From NCBI RefSeq assembly GCF_014048475.1, contig NZ_NWUS01000001.1:1054001-1118000 (forward strand): a stretch of DNA of 64,000 nucleotides. Direction: 5' to 3'. The translations under genes were made by a program, and so were the position numbers. This document shows, one piece after another, positions 53,346 to 63,465 of this stretch (positions within the stretch are counted from its first letter, which is position 1; each line of letters opens with the position of its first letter). The notes beneath the pieces are model-generated. The model saw only the letters and a program-made list of their open reading frames with translations, was not told where the DNA came from and ran no database searches. This stretch comes from Bombella favorum. GTDB taxonomy: Bacteria; Pseudomonadota; Alphaproteobacteria; Acetobacterales; Acetobacteraceae.

Positions 53346-55595
53346 TTACATGAAGGATACCGGGTCCACATCCACATCAATGCGAGCATCATTCTTACGG
53401 GGTGCACCATCCAGCCAACGCCGTAACAGAGGCTGCAAGGCAATGTCGCGCCGGGTTCGCAGTAAGAGGCGGAAACGGTAGCGGTCCCGCAGCAGGGCCA
53501 ACGGAGCAGGAGCTGGCCCCAGAACCTGAATCCCCTCTCCCCGTGGGGCGTGCATGGCCAGCAAACGGGCTAATTCCTCGGCCTGCCGCTCCTTCGGGGC
53601 ACTGACAATCACCGCAGCCAGCCGCCCATAAGGTGGCCAAAAACCAGGGCGACGCTGAGCAGCCTCCTGCTCCATGAAGCTGATAAAGTCGTTAGCCAAA
53701 AGCGCCTTCATCACCGGGTGATCCCCTGCATAACTTTGCAACATGACCTGCCCCGGCTTTGTGCCACGCCCCGCACGCCCCGCCACCTGATGCAACAGCT
53801 GCATGGTCCGTTCCGCCGCCCGTAGATCACCCCCACCCAGCCCAAGGTCAGCATCCACCACACCGACAAGGGTCAAATCTGGGAAATGCCACCCCTTAGC
53901 CACAACCTGCGTACCGATGATCAGGTCCACCTCCTTGTTGGAGATTTTCCGTACCGCTTCTTCCATCGCCGTGGGAGAGGTGAGCGTATCAGATGCCATG
54001 CTCAGCAACCGGGCATCTGGGAAGCGGGCCTGCGCCTCCTCGTGGATCCGCTCCACACCCGGCCCAATCGGCACCAAACTGTCCTGCGCACCACAGGCTG
54101 AACAAGAGCTAATGAGCGGCTGGGTATATTCACAATGATGACAGGCCAGAATCCGCCGCCGCCTGTGTTCCACCATCCATGCCGAACAATGAGGACATTG
54201 CAAACGATGCCCGCACGCCCGGCATATCGTCATCGGCGCATAACCACGCCGGTTGAGGAACAGCATACTCTGCTCCCCGGCCTTCATCCGCTCTTCGATA
54301 CTTTCACACAGCAAAGGGGACAGAAACTGCCCCCGCTCCGGGCCATTCTCCTTCATGTCAATCAGGCTGATCTCCGGCATTTGAGCCGTCCCGTGCCGGG
54401 CCTCCAGCACTTCGTGACGGAAGCGGCCTTTCTGCACATTAACCAGCGTTTCCATAGAGGGCGTTGCGGAAGCGAGAATCACCGCCCCCTGCACCAGACG
54501 GGCCCGCACAATGGCCATATCCCGCCCGTGATAGAGGACACCCTCTTCCTGCTTATAGGTGTTCTCATGCTCCTCATCGACTACCACAAGCCCAAGGTGA
54601 GCAAAGGGAAGAAACAAAGCAGAGCGTGCCCCTACAACGACCTGCTGCCGCCCCTCTGCAATGGCGCACCATGTTTCACGCCGTGTCTTCTGCCCTAGCT
54701 CGGAATGCCAGATAGCAGGCCGGATGCCAAACCGCCGCTCGAACCGGTCTGTCCACTGGGCTGTCAAAACAATCTCCGGCAAAAGCACCAACACTTGCCG
54801 CCCTTGTTTCAGACACGCCGCCACAGCCTCGAAATAGACTTCCGTTTTGCCAGAGCCTGTCACCCCCTCTAGCAGCGTGACATTAAAGGCCCGTTCTTCC
54901 ACCCCGGCTACCAAAGCCTCGGCAGCTTCGGCCTGCTCATCGGACAGAATCGGGGGGGCATGGTCTGGGTCGGCCCGCTCGGTAAAGGATGAAGCCTCCA
55001 TGAGACATTCTTCCAGAATCCCCGCATTAGCCAGACCACGAATCACCGCTGCACTGGCCCCACTCTCCTCACTCAACATCGCCGTACTGCTGGGGCTTCG
55101 GCTCTCCAGAGCCGCCAGCACTGCCTTACGGGCTGGCGTTAAACGCAATGAATCTGGCAGGGGGCCGGCTTTTCGTACCCACCCCATAGCGGGCTTCATG
55201 TTGCCTGCTTGTGCTGGGGCCCGCAGGGCAATTGCCAGAACCATGCCCGGCGCACTCAGCCCATAAGCCGCCACCCAGTCGATGAACCGACGCAAATCTT
55301 CCGGCAAGGGCGGTACATGCTCCAGCACTCCCGTAATGAAACGCAGTTTCTCAAAGGCAATCACTCGCCCTTTGGAAGGGGGCCTGAAATCCACAGGGAG
55401 GTGAGAAGGCTGGCTATCCCAGACACAGCCCGTCAGCTCCTGCCGCCCCAACGGCACACGCACCAACGTGCCCGGTGCTAGAGGCCTATCGGACCGGTAA
55501 TCCAGCGGACCATCAAAAGGGCGAGGCACCAGAACGGAAAGACGATGACCGGCTCCCATTCTCCTGCTATGGGGAGGAAGGCTATTTTCTGCCAT
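53346..55595 (-). CDS. priA: Primosomal protein N' (replication restart helicase PriA)
   Basis: Superfamily 2 helicase that restarts stalled forks, 749 residues. The N-terminal DNA-binding domain begins RLSVLVPRPFDGPLDYRSD. The helicase has Walker A GVTGSGKTEVYFEA (about 233-246), VVVDEEHENTYKQEE (about 335-349), and the zinc-binding cysteine cluster CRACGHRLQCPHCSAWMV plus CHHCEY and CSACG (about 455-502). AGGATGAGG precedes the ATG. It is divergent from xerC. Confidence 0.96.
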   Translation of the reverse strand: MAENSLPPHSRRMGAGHRLSVLVPRPFDGPLDYRSDRPLAPGTLVRVPLGRQELTGCVWDSQPSHLPVDFRPPSKGRVIAFEKLRFITGVLEHVPPLPEDLRRFIDWVAAYGLSAPGMVLAIALRAPAQAGNMKPAMGWVRKAGPLPDSLRLTPARKAVLAALESRSPSSTAMLSEESGASAAVIRGLANAGILEECLMEASSFTERADPDHAPPILSDEQAEAAEALVAGVEERAFNVTLLEGVTGSGKTEVYFEAVAACLKQGRQVLVLLPEIVLTAQWTDRFERRFGIRPAIWHSELGQKTRRETWCAIAEGRQQVVVGARSALFLPFAHLGLVVVDEEHENTYKQEEGVLYHGRDMAIVRARLVQGAVILASATPSMETLVNVQKGRFRHEVLEARHGTAQMPEISLIDMKENGPERGQFLSPLLCESIEERMKAGEQSMLFLNRRGYAPMTICRACGHRLQCPHCSAWMVEHRRRRILACHHCEYTQPLISSCSACGAQDSLVPIGPGVERIHEEAQARFPDARLLSMASDTLTSPTAMEEAVRKISNKEVDLIIGTQVVAKGWHFPDLTLVGVVDADLGLGGGDLRAAERTMQLLHQVAGRAGRGTKPGQVMLQSYAGDHPVMKALLANDFISFMEQEAAQRRPGFWPPYGRLAAVIVSAPKERQAEELARLLAMHAPRGEGIQVLGPAPAPLALLRDRYRFRLLLRTRRDIALQPLLRRWLDGAPRKNDARIDVDVDPVSFM

Positions 55596-55629
55596 ATCCT
55601 CATCCTAACCTCTCCGGCAGGGAAATACC

Positions 55630-56634
55630 ATGAGCCTTCCATCAGGGAGCCCCTCCTCCCGCTCTATGACCGTTCATGCAGCCCATGATGCCCTTATGGC
55701 CTGGCAAGATTGGCTGACCTACGAGAAACGGGCCAGCAAGGCCACACGAGCAGCCTATCTGCATGATGTCTCACTCGCTCTTGGTTTCTTCAGCCGTCAT
55801 TTTGGGGGGGACCTACCACTGGAATCACTCGGCAGCCTGACCTTGTCTGATTTCCGCTCATGGTTGGCCTATGAGACAAACCGAGCCGAGCAAGAGGCCC
55901 GCCTCCACCCCGGCAGCCGCCATACACCCGATGGCCACGCCCGTAGCCGTGCCCGCCGCATCTCCGCCTTACGAGCCTTTTACCGTTATCTGGAAAAAGA
56001 ACACCATATCACGAATCCGGCTCTTACCCTCCTCCGCAGCCCCCGCCTGAAAACCCGGCTCCCCCGCCCCCTAACACCGGAAACAGCCCAGATGGCACCG
56101 GATGGCATTGCTGACCAGACGATCAATAACGGCTTTGCCTTGCGGGATGCTGCCCTCTTCACACTGCTTTACGGGGCTGGCCTTCGCATCAGCGAAGGGC
56201 TGGCCCTCAATGTCGGGGATATCGAGCGCATCAGCGATGATATTCTGTTCGTCACCGGGAAGGGCGGAAAAGAGCGGGCCGTGCCTGTTCTGCCGCAAGT
56301 CCGACAAGCTTTAGAAAGCTGGCTGGCCGTCCATCCATCACCTCATGCCAGTGCGCCGCTTTTCTGCGGTGTACGGGGGGGACGTCTCAACCCGGCAGTA
56401 GCCCAGCGGGCGATGAGGCAATGGCGCATGTCCGAAGGGCTGCCCGACTCCGCCACACCCCACGCCCTGCGCCATGCCTTTGCGTCCCATCTACTACAAA
56501 ATGGGGCAGACCTTCGTACAATTCAGGAACTTCTGGGCCATGCCAGCCTCTCCAGCACGCAGATCTACACGCTGGCAGACGAACATCACCTCATGGAGGT
56601 CTGGCAAAAGGCGCATCCCCGTGCCAACCGATGA
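55630..56634 (+). CDS. xerC: Tyrosine recombinase XerC
   Basis: Site-specific recombinase resolving chromosome dimers at dif with XerD, 334 residues. The SAM-like N-terminal DNA-binding domain spans about 20-125. Catalytic residues are Arg in GAGLRISEG (about 186), Lys in GKGGKER, His and Arg in HALRHAFASHL, His in LGHASLSSTQIYT, and the nucleophile Tyr in IYT. AGGGAAA precedes the ATG. No phage or integron context, so it is the chromosomal copy. Confidence 0.94.
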   Translation: MSLPSGSPSSRSMTVHAAHDALMAWQDWLTYEKRASKATRAAYLHDVSLALGFFSRHFGGDLPLESLGSLTLSDFRSWLAYETNRAEQEARLHPGSRHTPDGHARSRARRISALRAFYRYLEKEHHITNPALTLLRSPRLKTRLPRPLTPETAQMAPDGIADQTINNGFALRDAALFTLLYGAGLRISEGLALNVGDIERISDDILFVTGKGGKERAVPVLPQVRQALESWLAVHPSPHASAPLFCGVRGGRLNPAVAQRAMRQWRMSEGLPDSATPHALRHAFASHLLQNGADLRTIQELLGHASLSSTQIYTLADEHHLMEVWQKAHPRANR

Positions 56635-56704
56635 CGGCCCCTTCCCGACCCAACCCGCTACATCTTCAGTCCCCGCCAGCTCTAGGCAGCTCCATCATCA
56701 TACC

Positions 56705-57649
56705 ATGACGACTTCTTTCCCCCGCTTTCTCCCGCTTCTCGTGAGCCTCGTACTGGCAGCAAGCAGTTCTGCCATACCTACGGCCCGAGCCTCCAGGACA
56801 GAAACGACCTGCCGCCAGACGCACATCACCACGCTACCCCTCAAGGAAACAGGCTATTACCTGACCACCGTGGCACAGATTCATGGCCGCTCCCTTTCCA
56901 TGATTGTCGATACAGGTTCGGAAGGCAGCCTGCTGACACCTGATGCTATCGGCCGACTCCACCTCACCCCCAATGAGGAAGATGCCACCATCATCTCCGG
57001 GCCAGACGGGCGGGGGCATGTCGTACCGACCATCCAGCTAGCGGCCATCACGCTTGGCCAGCTCACCTACCGTCACCCTGTCCTGCCACTCGGTGCCCTA
57101 CCGGGGTTCCCCGCTATACAGCCCCCCGTGCTGGGGCTGATCGGTATGGACCTACTCGGTCATTATGATCTGGACCTCGACCTGCCCCATCATAAACTCA
57201 GCCTGTGGGACATCCGTAGCTCTTCCATCCTCTGCCGTCACCCGCCCTTCTGGTCCACACCGGGGCAGCGTCTCACCTCCCAGCGCATCCGTAATCGCTT
57301 CTTCATCCCCTTCACGCTGGATGGCCAGAAAGGACTTGCGCTGATCGACAGTGGTGCCCGGTCCCACATTATAAGCCGGGATTTTGTTCATAAGCTCGGC
57401 ATTACTAAGGAAGAACTGGACCGAGACCCCGGCGGAACCAGCGCAGGCATTGGCGACAGGGAACACCGCTACCACTGGCACCGTTTTAACCGCCTCACCC
57501 TTGGTGGTCAGACCCAACTTCACCCTGTACTGACCGTAACCTCCCTGCATGAACAAGCCGACATGCTGCTGGGGGCTGATTGGCTGATCCACCATCAACT
57601 CTGGCTCTCGGCAGGGCCGGAAGGAGCTGTTTTCATACAGAAACCCTAA
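56705..57649 (+). CDS. Secreted protein with two retropepsin-like aspartic protease domains
   Basis: 314 residues with a signal peptide (FLPLLVSLVLAASSSAIPTARA). Two retropepsin-type halves follow. The first has the DTG active-site motif in MIVDTGSEGSLLTP (about 66-79) and ends with GLIGMDLLGHYDL; the second has DSG in ALIDSGARSHIIS (about 217-229) and ends with MLLGADWLIHH. Two such halves in one chain could form an intramolecular dimer, as in pepsins. Proteolysis has not been shown for most bacterial relatives. An earlier frame extension overlaps xerC and is rejected. Confidence 0.8.
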   Translation: MTTSFPRFLPLLVSLVLAASSSAIPTARASRTETTCRQTHITTLPLKETGYYLTTVAQIHGRSLSMIVDTGSEGSLLTPDAIGRLHLTPNEEDATIISGPDGRGHVVPTIQLAAITLGQLTYRHPVLPLGALPGFPAIQPPVLGLIGMDLLGHYDLDLDLPHHKLSLWDIRSSSILCRHPPFWSTPGQRLTSQRIRNRFFIPFTLDGQKGLALIDSGARSHIISRDFVHKLGITKEELDRDPGGTSAGIGDREHRYHWHRFNRLTLGGQTQLHPVLTVTSLHEQADMLLGADWLIHHQLWLSAGPEGAVFIQKP

Positions 57650-57770
57650 AAAATGATCTTCATGAAGAAAAACGTAAAAAAGTGATATTTCTCTATTGCC
57701 AATGCCCCCGTATCCCGCTAGATAGACGCCATCCCAAGGGAACAAAGCTTTTTCAGAAAAGCGAAAGACT

Positions 57771-57843
<73 letters not shown>

Positions 57844-57847
<4 letters not shown>

Positions 57848-57878
57848 CTCCTTCTTTAGAAGGGTGGCGTTTTTTTTA
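57844..57878 (+). terminator. Intrinsic terminator of tRNA-Asp
   Basis: GCCACTCCTTC pairs with GAAGGGTGGC (one G-U) around a short loop and T8 follows. The arm begins inside the CCA end. Confidence 0.85.
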
Positions 57879-57987
57879 TCCCTTATCCCCCAAATTACAA
57901 TCTGCACCTACTCGCAGGTGAGTGTTTCCGCTTCTTCACGCAAGAAAACCCTTGCATCCTGAACGAAGCTGCCCGACATCTCTGCCC

Positions 57988-58629
57988 ATGCCTTATATCG
58001 TCAAGGAACTATTCGCCACATTACAAGGTGAAGGTGCTCACTCCGGCCGTGCCGCCATATTCTGCCGATTCACCGGCTGCAATCTATGGTCCGGCCGGGA
58101 AGAAGACCGCCACAAAGCCCAATGCACCTTCTGCGATACGGACTTCATCGGGACAGACGGCCCCGGCGGAGGCCGTTTTGCCACGCCCGAAGCTCTAGCC
58201 GCTGCGCTGGATGACTGCTGGCAAGCCCACACCGCAGAGGGGACGCATCGTTATGTGGTCTTCACCGGTGGGGAACCGCTGCTCCAGCTTGATGCAGCAC
58301 TGATCGCCGCTGTAAAGGCCCGTGGCTTTACCATCGCCGTGGAAACCAATGGCAGCCTCCTCGCCCCAGAAGGAATCGACTGGGTCTGCGTCAGCCCCAA
58401 ACCCGGACAGCCGCTAAAACAGACACATGGCCATGAGCTGAAGCTCGTCTACCCTCAACAGACCCTATCACCGGAACAATTCGCTGCGCTCGATTTCCAG
58501 CATTTCTGGCTCCAGCCCATGGATGGGCCAGAACGCCTTGCCAATACAGAAAAAGCCGTGCGCTATTGCCAGAGCCATCCACAATGGCGGCTAAGCCTGC
58601 AAACCCATAAACTGATCGGGATTCCCTGA
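57988..58629 (+). CDS. queE: 7-carboxy-7-deazaguanine synthase QueE
   Basis: Radical SAM enzyme of queuosine synthesis, converting 6-carboxytetrahydropterin to 7-carboxy-7-deazaguanine, 213 residues. The cluster cysteines are spaced Cys31-x14-Cys46-x2-Cys49 (CNLW...CTFC) rather than the usual CxxxCxxC, which is the Burkholderia multivorans-type Que[10 protein letters not shown] (about 92-100) is the SAM-binding GGE motif. ATG 57988 matches the family N-terminus [16 protein letters not shown]. Its stop shares a base with the queC start. Confidence 0.95.
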   Translation: MPYIVKELFATLQGEGAHSGRAAIFCRFTGCNLWSGREEDRHKAQCTFCDTDFIGTDGPGGGRFATPEALAAALDDCWQAHTAEGTHRYVVFTGGEPLLQLDAALIAAVKARGFTIAVETNGSLLAPEGIDWVCVSPKPGQPLKQTHGHELKLVYPQQTLSPEQFAALDFQHFWLQPMDGPERLANTEKAVRYCQSHPQWRLSLQTHKLIGIP

Positions 58630-59369
58630 TGACGACATCCTCCACCCCTTCCGCCAGCCATCAGGCCGCCCAGAATCGCCGTGCGCTTGTCCTGTTCTCC
58701 GGGGGGCAGGATTCCGCCACTTGTCTGGCGTGGGCCCTGCATCATTTCGACCATGTGGAAACGGTTGGCTTTGCCTATGGGCAACGCCACGCTGTGGAAC
58801 TGGACTGCCGCACCACCCTCCGGCAGAGCATCAGTGCCCAGAATCTCCACTGGGCCAAAAAACTGGGTGAGGATCATACAATCGACCTTGCCAGCCTTGG
58901 TGCCCTCTCCGACACCGCCCTAACACGGGATGCAGAAATCAGCATGGGGGAGAACGGCCTACCCAACACCTTCGTGCCCGGCCGGAATCTGATCTTCCTG
59001 ACATTTGCCGCTGCCCTCGCCTTCCGCCGCAGCATACGTCACATCATCACCGGCGTATGTGAAACGGATTACTCCGGCTACCCCGACTGCCGGGATGATA
59101 CCATCAAGGCCCTTCAGGTGGCCCTGAATCTGGGCATGGAGCAGCGTTTTGTGCTTCACACGCCGCTCATGTGGATCAACAAAGCACAGACATGGCAGCT
59201 TTGCCACGATCTGGGAGGCAATGCGCTGACAGAAACCATCCGCCATGAAAGCCATTCCTGTTATAAGGGAGACCGCACCCATGAACATGCGTGGGGATTC
59301 GGCTGTGGAGATTGTCCCGCCTGTACCCTGCGTGCCGAGGGGTGGCGACAGTACCAGGAGGGGGCATGA
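58629..59369 (+). CDS. queC: 7-cyano-7-deazaguanine synthase QueC
   Basis: ATP-dependent conversion of 7-carboxy-7-deazaguanine to preQ0, 246 residues. The PP-loop is [16 protein letters not shown] (about 22-37). [17 protein letters not shown] (about 116-132), [12 protein letters not shown] and the zinc cysteines [14 protein letters not shown] near the C-terminus are complete. It overlaps queE by one base and queD by four. Confidence 0.97.
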   Translation: MTTSSTPSASHQAAQNRRALVLFSGGQDSATCLAWALHHFDHVETVGFAYGQRHAVELDCRTTLRQSISAQNLHWAKKLGEDHTIDLASLGALSDTALTRDAEISMGENGLPNTFVPGRNLIFLTFAAALAFRRSIRHIITGVCETDYSGYPDCRDDTIKALQVALNLGMEQRFVLHTPLMWINKAQTWQLCHDLGGNALTETIRHESHSCYKGDRTHEHAWGFGCGDCPACTLRAEGWRQYQEGA

Positions 59370-59923
59370 GCGACATCACCCGGACAGAACTGATTTTCAC
59401 ACGGCGTTTCTGCATGGGGCATAGGCTCATTTCGGGCTGTAGCGAGCGTTGTGCGATTCCACATGGGCATAATGAATATGTCACCGTTACACTGGTTCCC
59501 GGCCCCAATGCGCCGCAGCAGAACCAACGGCTGGATGGGCACAGCAACATGCTGCTGCCTTTTGCCGAAGCCAAAGGCCGCTGGCACCGCTTTATTGACG
59601 AGCGGATGGATCACAGTTTTCAGCTCTCCGAGTCCGACCCGTTACTGAGTTGGTTTGCCGAGCATGAGCCCCAGCGGCTGGACCGCCTTGTCGTCACGCC
59701 CGGCGACCCGACAACGGAACTGCTCGCTGCCCTGCTGATGAGCAAACTTCAGGCCTTTCTAACCGCACAGGGCGGGCTGTTAGCTCCTGCCTCGCTCGAG
59801 ATCAAGGAAACACCCACCAACACAGTGCGCCTACATGGCGATCCGACCCTCTATCTCCCGCTCGTGGGTCGTCCGGCAGATCAATGCTGGTGGCACCGAG
59901 CAGACGATACCACCCGGGACTGA
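59366..59923 (+). CDS. queD: 6-carboxytetrahydropterin synthase QueD
   Basis: Converts dihydroneopterin triphosphate to 6-carboxytetrahydropterin for queuosine, 185 residues. Zinc ligands are His19 (FCMGHRL), His33 and His35 (IPHGHNE), with catalytic cysteines in SGCSERC (about 25-29). The product is longer than enteric QueD (about 120) with an extended middle and C-terminus. It starts by ATGA over the queC stop and converges on folE, whose product it uses. Confidence 0.94.
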   Translation: MSDITRTELIFTRRFCMGHRLISGCSERCAIPHGHNEYVTVTLVPGPNAPQQNQRLDGHSNMLLPFAEAKGRWHRFIDERMDHSFQLSESDPLLSWFAEHEPQRLDRLVVTPGDPTTELLAALLMSKLQAFLTAQGGLLAPASLEIKETPTNTVRLHGDPTLYLPLVGRPADQCWWHRADDTTRD

Positions 59924-59931
59924 TACCAAAA

Positions 59932-60573
59932 TCAGTCCCGCATCAGGGCCATGATTTCCTGACGGGCCTGTGCATCCTCAGCCCAAAGGCCGTAAGACCC
60001 CGTTGTTACGGTCGTGGCACCGGGACTACGCACACCCCGCAGGCTCATACACATATGTTCGGCTTCCACCACGACCAAAACGGCCTTAGGGGCTAGCACT
60101 TCTACCATCGCCTGCACGATCTGGTCTGTCAGACGCTCCTGAAGCTGCGGACGGCGGGCATAACCCTCCACAACACGGGCCAGTTTGCTTAGCCCTGTCA
60201 GGCGGCCACCTTCAGGTAGATAAGCAACATGAGCCCGCCCCATAACCGGCAAAAGATGATGCTCACAGGTGGACTGAAAGCGAATGTCCTTCACCAGCAC
60301 CATGCCGCCATGCTGGTCGGCACTGAACTGCTTTTTCAGATGATCCCGTGGGTCTTCATACAAGCCGGAGAAAATCTCCAGATACATCTTGGCCACACGC
60401 TCCGGCGTGTCCCGCAGTCCCTCACGGGATGGGTCTTCCCCTATGGCCAGCAAAAGCTCCCGCACACCGCTGGCAATGCGGCTGATGGCATTCTCTGGCC
60501 GGGTTATGGCACCTGCGGCTCCCTCCGGTGTTGGAGCCTGTGCCTCTGGAATCCCTGTTTTACTGGCTGACAT
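59932..60573 (-). CDS. folE: GTP cyclohydrolase I
   Basis: Makes dihydroneopterin triphosphate from GTP, first step for both folate and queuosine, 213 residues. The core shows [38 protein letters not shown] (about 27-64), the zinc site Cys/His in [12 protein letters not shown] (about 104-115) and [10 protein letters not shown] near 175-184. It lies just behind folBK on the minus strand (17 bases apart). Confidence 0.97.
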   Translation of the reverse strand: MSASKTGIPEAQAPTPEGAAGAITRPENAISRIASGVRELLLAIGEDPSREGLRDTPERVAKMYLEIFSGLYEDPRDHLKKQFSADQHGGMVLVKDIRFQSTCEHHLLPVMGRAHVAYLPEGGRLTGLSKLARVVEGYARRPQLQERLTDQIVQAMVEVLAPKAVLVVVEAEHMCMSLRGVRSPGATTVTTGSYGLWAEDAQARQEIMALMRD

Positions 60574-60590
60574 TCAGCATCCCCTCAACT

Positions 60591-61460
60591 TCATCCACCC
60601 TGCCCCGGCATACGCCGTGTGACATCCCCAGCTATACGATCCAACTCTGCTAACGCTTCCGTAACGGAACGTCCAGCGATCTCAAGGTCCGGCTCCAGCT
60701 CAGCAAGTGGCTCCAACACGAAGGCCCGATCAAAAAGATGGGCATGAGGAAGAGTCAGGAGCGGATGTTTCACTGGTCTCTCCCCATGAAAGAGCAGGTC
60801 AATATCTACAGCCCGCTCCCCCCAACGCCGCCCCGGTACACGGCCCAACGACCGTTCAATATCCTTGCAGAGACCCAGTACAGCTTGTGGGGGCAGGATC
60901 GTCTGCCCGAGAGCAGCGATATTCACAAAAGGTGGCTGATCTTCCACACCCCACGGGGCACTATCATAGAAGGAAGATACCGCATCAATCTCCAAACCCG
61001 GTTGATGGCCCAGAGCCTCCACAGCGGCCCGCAGAACGGCCTCACGCTCACCCAGATTTGCCCCTAGTGAGAACCCAACCCGATGCACCCGCTGCTGCGT
61101 CACCGTGACAGACACATCCTCCACCACATGCGGCACAGGTGCTGCAGGTTTACGCACCGTAACGGACACATCCTGCACAGCGGGACAGTCCACCAACACA
61201 GCCGCACAAATCCGCCCGGCCAATGTTTCAATCAGCTTGCAGGGTTCAGCCTGAAAGACCCGTTCAGCACTCTGGCAGAGCTGCCCATAACAGACGGCCT
61301 GCGTGTAATCATCTCCAACAATCGCCGCCGAAAGGTCAGCCCGCACCTCCAGCGAAATATAAAAACGCTGGCCGAGGCGGGTTTCCTCCTCATGCACGCC
61401 ATGATGGCCGAACAGGCAGAGATCATGCACCCGCACATGCGTCAGAGCTGGCGTTATCAC
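60591..61460 (-). CDS. folK: Fused dihydroneopterin aldolase / hydroxymethyldihydropterin pyrophosphokinase (FolB-FolK)
   Basis: Two successive steps of folate synthesis in one chain of 289 residues. Residues 1 to about 125 are FolB: VRVHDLCLFGHHGVHEEE with the conserved Gly-His-Gly-like GHHGV, and CKLIETLAGRICAAVL. From about 127 lies FolK: VGFSLGANLGEREAVLRAAVEAL, APWGVEDQPPFVN, and the RWGERAVDIDLLFHG signature with the metal-binding DIDLL. The start is GTG overlapping the folP stop (GTGA). No stop or linker interrupts the join. Confidence 0.95.
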   Translation of the reverse strand: MITPALTHVRVHDLCLFGHHGVHEEETRLGQRFYISLEVRADLSAAIVGDDYTQAVCYGQLCQSAERVFQAEPCKLIETLAGRICAAVLVDCPAVQDVSVTVRKPAAPVPHVVEDVSVTVTQQRVHRVGFSLGANLGEREAVLRAAVEALGHQPGLEIDAVSSFYDSAPWGVEDQPPFVNIAALGQTILPPQAVLGLCKDIERSLGRVPGRRWGERAVDIDLLFHGERPVKHPLLTLPHAHLFDRAFVLEPLAELEPDLEIAGRSVTEALAELDRIAGDVTRRMPGQGG

Positions 61461-62317
61461 TCTGTTTCTCCCCTCAGCATCCCATTCACGGATAACAGGG
61501 CTGTCATATCCATCATATCCCGGTGTGCCTGCACGTCATGCACCCGTATCATGCAGACACCCTGCGTGGCCCCATAAAGATTGACGGCAAGGGTTGCAGG
61601 TAGACGGTCACCCACTTCCCGCCCCAGAAGCCTTCCGAACATGGATTTCCGGGAAGCCCCAAGCAGAACAGGCAGGCCGTAATAAGCCTCCAGGCGGCGC
61701 ATATTCTGCACAGCCCAAAGATTTTGCATCACCGTCTTACCAAACCCGATGCCGGGGTCCAGCAGAATGGCCTCCCGGGCAATACCGGCCCGATCAGCAA
61801 TCTTCAGGGAGCGGTCAAAAAAACGCCGCCAATCATCCCATAGGTCAAGACTGACATCGACCACTTCCCGATTATGCATCACCGCCACAACAGCCCCAGC
61901 AGACGCCACGACAGAGGCCATATCAGGGTCGGCTTGTAGCCCCCATACATCATTGACCATCTGCACCCCGGCCACCAGTGCCCGCCGGGCTACGGAAGCC
62001 TTTGTTGTATCCACAGATAAGGCCACCCCTTCCCGGGCCAGAGGTATGAGGACCGGCTCTAAACGGTGCCATTCCTCATCAGCCTCCACGGGGGTAAATC
62101 CCGGCCTTGTGGATTCTGCACCAATATCTAGCAGGTCCGCCCCTTCAGCCAGAAGGGTGTGTGCCTGCTTCAAGGCGGCTTCCTGCGTGAAGAATTGCCC
62201 ACCATCCGAAAAAGAATCCGGCGTGACGTTAACAATCCCCATTAAGAGGGGATGTCTCCATTCTGGAGACGGGTGCGCCGTCTGCCAGACAGCCAGCTGC
62301 TCTGCAAGGGTCTTCAT
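61457..62317 (-). CDS. folP: Dihydropteroate synthase
   Basis: Joins p-aminobenzoate to hydroxymethyldihydropterin pyrophosphate and is the sulfonamide target, 286 residues. GIVNVTPDSFSDGGQF (about 27-42), LLDIGAESTRPGF (about 61-73), SVDTTKASVA, NDVWGLQADP, LDPGIGFGKT (about 183-192) and LLGASRKSMFGRL (about 210-222) are the family's seven-block pattern. First gene of a folP-folBK-folE run. Confidence 0.97.
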   Translation of the reverse strand: MKTLAEQLAVWQTAHPSPEWRHPLLMGIVNVTPDSFSDGGQFFTQEAALKQAHTLLAEGADLLDIGAESTRPGFTPVEADEEWHRLEPVLIPLAREGVALSVDTTKASVARRALVAGVQMVNDVWGLQADPDMASVVASAGAVVAVMHNREVVDVSLDLWDDWRRFFDRSLKIADRAGIAREAILLDPGIGFGKTVMQNLWAVQNMRRLEAYYGLPVLLGASRKSMFGRLLGREVGDRLPATLAVNLYGATQGVCMIRVHDVQAHRDMMDMTALLSVNGMLRGETE

Positions 62318-62343
62318 GTCAATCCTCCACCCGCAGGTGAGGG

Positions 62344-63111
62344 TCAGCCTTTCCGGGCTGCCTCAAGAAACTGCTCCATCTGCTCCATACCCAACGCACC
62401 CGGAGCAACAGCAGCCTGACCAAACAGGAAGGTCGGCGTACCCTGCACACCCACGCTCTGCGCCTGACCAAGATTGGCTGTCAGAAGGGCCATAACGGCC
62501 GGTCCCTTCATATCCTTCTCAAAGCGAGCAACATCCAGCTTCAGGCTCTTTGCAACATCACGGAGATGCGCCATGTTGGGTTGAGCTGTCTCTTCCATCA
62601 GGCGGCGGCGCATGGCGTCATACTGTCCCTGAAACGCCGCCGCATAGATGGCTTGGGCATCCAGCAGGCTGGCATCTCCCAGAACAGGAATGACCTTCTC
62701 CACCAAACGGACATCCGTATGCTTGGCAAGGAACTGATCCACCACCGGAGCCATATGACGGCAATACGTGCAGCGGGGGTCTAAAAATTCCACGACCGTA
62801 ACCTGCCCCTGCGGATTACCACGCACCGCATAGGATGGTGCCGTGGATAGTGCCTGCCAGTTAGCCCGTACAGCAGCCTTTACATGAGCCTCCTGCTGGG
62901 AGCTGGCCTGCTGACGAATGGACTGGATGGCATCGGACAGGATGCTCGGGTCTGTCTTCAATGCATTACGGACGATCTGCACGATCGCTGCCCGCTGTTT
63001 CTCATTAAAAACGGCCTCATCTGCTGCATGAGACGTCCCCACGAAGGACAACCCCATGACAGGAAGGCCGGCCAGCACCGCCAGAGAAAATGACTTTACA
63101 CGCTGTTTCAT
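62344..63111 (-). CDS. Exported DsbA-family thiol-disulfide protein
   Basis: Periplasmic thioredoxin-fold protein of 255 residues. Signal peptide MKQRVKSFSLAVLAGLPVMGLSFVGTSHA-type (cut after SHA, about 29), an N-terminal helical extension (about 32-85), then FLDPRCTYCRHMAPVVDQF with the CxxC as CTYC, and the cis-Pro loop VGVQGTPTFLFG. The layout resembles BdbD/ScsC-like or DsbG-like proteins rather than E. coli DsbA. GGAGGG precedes ATG 63111. Oxidase or isomerase role is undecided. Confidence 0.9.
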   Translation of the reverse strand: MKQRVKSFSLAVLAGLPVMGLSFVGTSHAADEAVFNEKQRAAIVQIVRNALKTDPSILSDAIQSIRQQASSQQEAHVKAAVRANWQALSTAPSYAVRGNPQGQVTVVEFLDPRCTYCRHMAPVVDQFLAKHTDVRLVEKVIPVLGDASLLDAQAIYAAAFQGQYDAMRRRLMEETAQPNMAHLRDVAKSLKLDVARFEKDMKGPAVMALLTANLGQAQSVGVQGTPTFLFGQAAVAPGALGMEQMEQFLEAARKG

Positions 63112-63465
63112 GGTCGTGCCCTCCGTGGGATCGAGATTATGGTGGCAAAACTGCCTGTGTTTAAAGAGTCCGGAAAGCCCTCTCTCCCGCATTACCCATG
63201 CAGAAAGACGACCCCATGACCAGCACCGTTAAACAGCAAACCAGTCTTTTTTTGAAGCCCCGCCACCCCAGGCAGGGGAGCAATAGCCCGCTCTCAGGCT
63301 TACAGCCCCAGCATGAAGGAGCCGTTAAAACCACCAGATGCAGACTTGCCCTCCCATCCCCGGCAGTTTAACGCTATGATGCTTCATTATGGGGCATATT
63401 TACGGCATAACGCCACCCCTATCATGTCGCCTTGTTGTGACCCGAAACACTGGAGAGCTGCCACC

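Noticed and set aside
55630-56634. Tyrosine recombinase as a phage or island integrase
   Set aside because: Sequence and neighbours (priA) fit chromosomal XerC, and no island or attachment site follows it.
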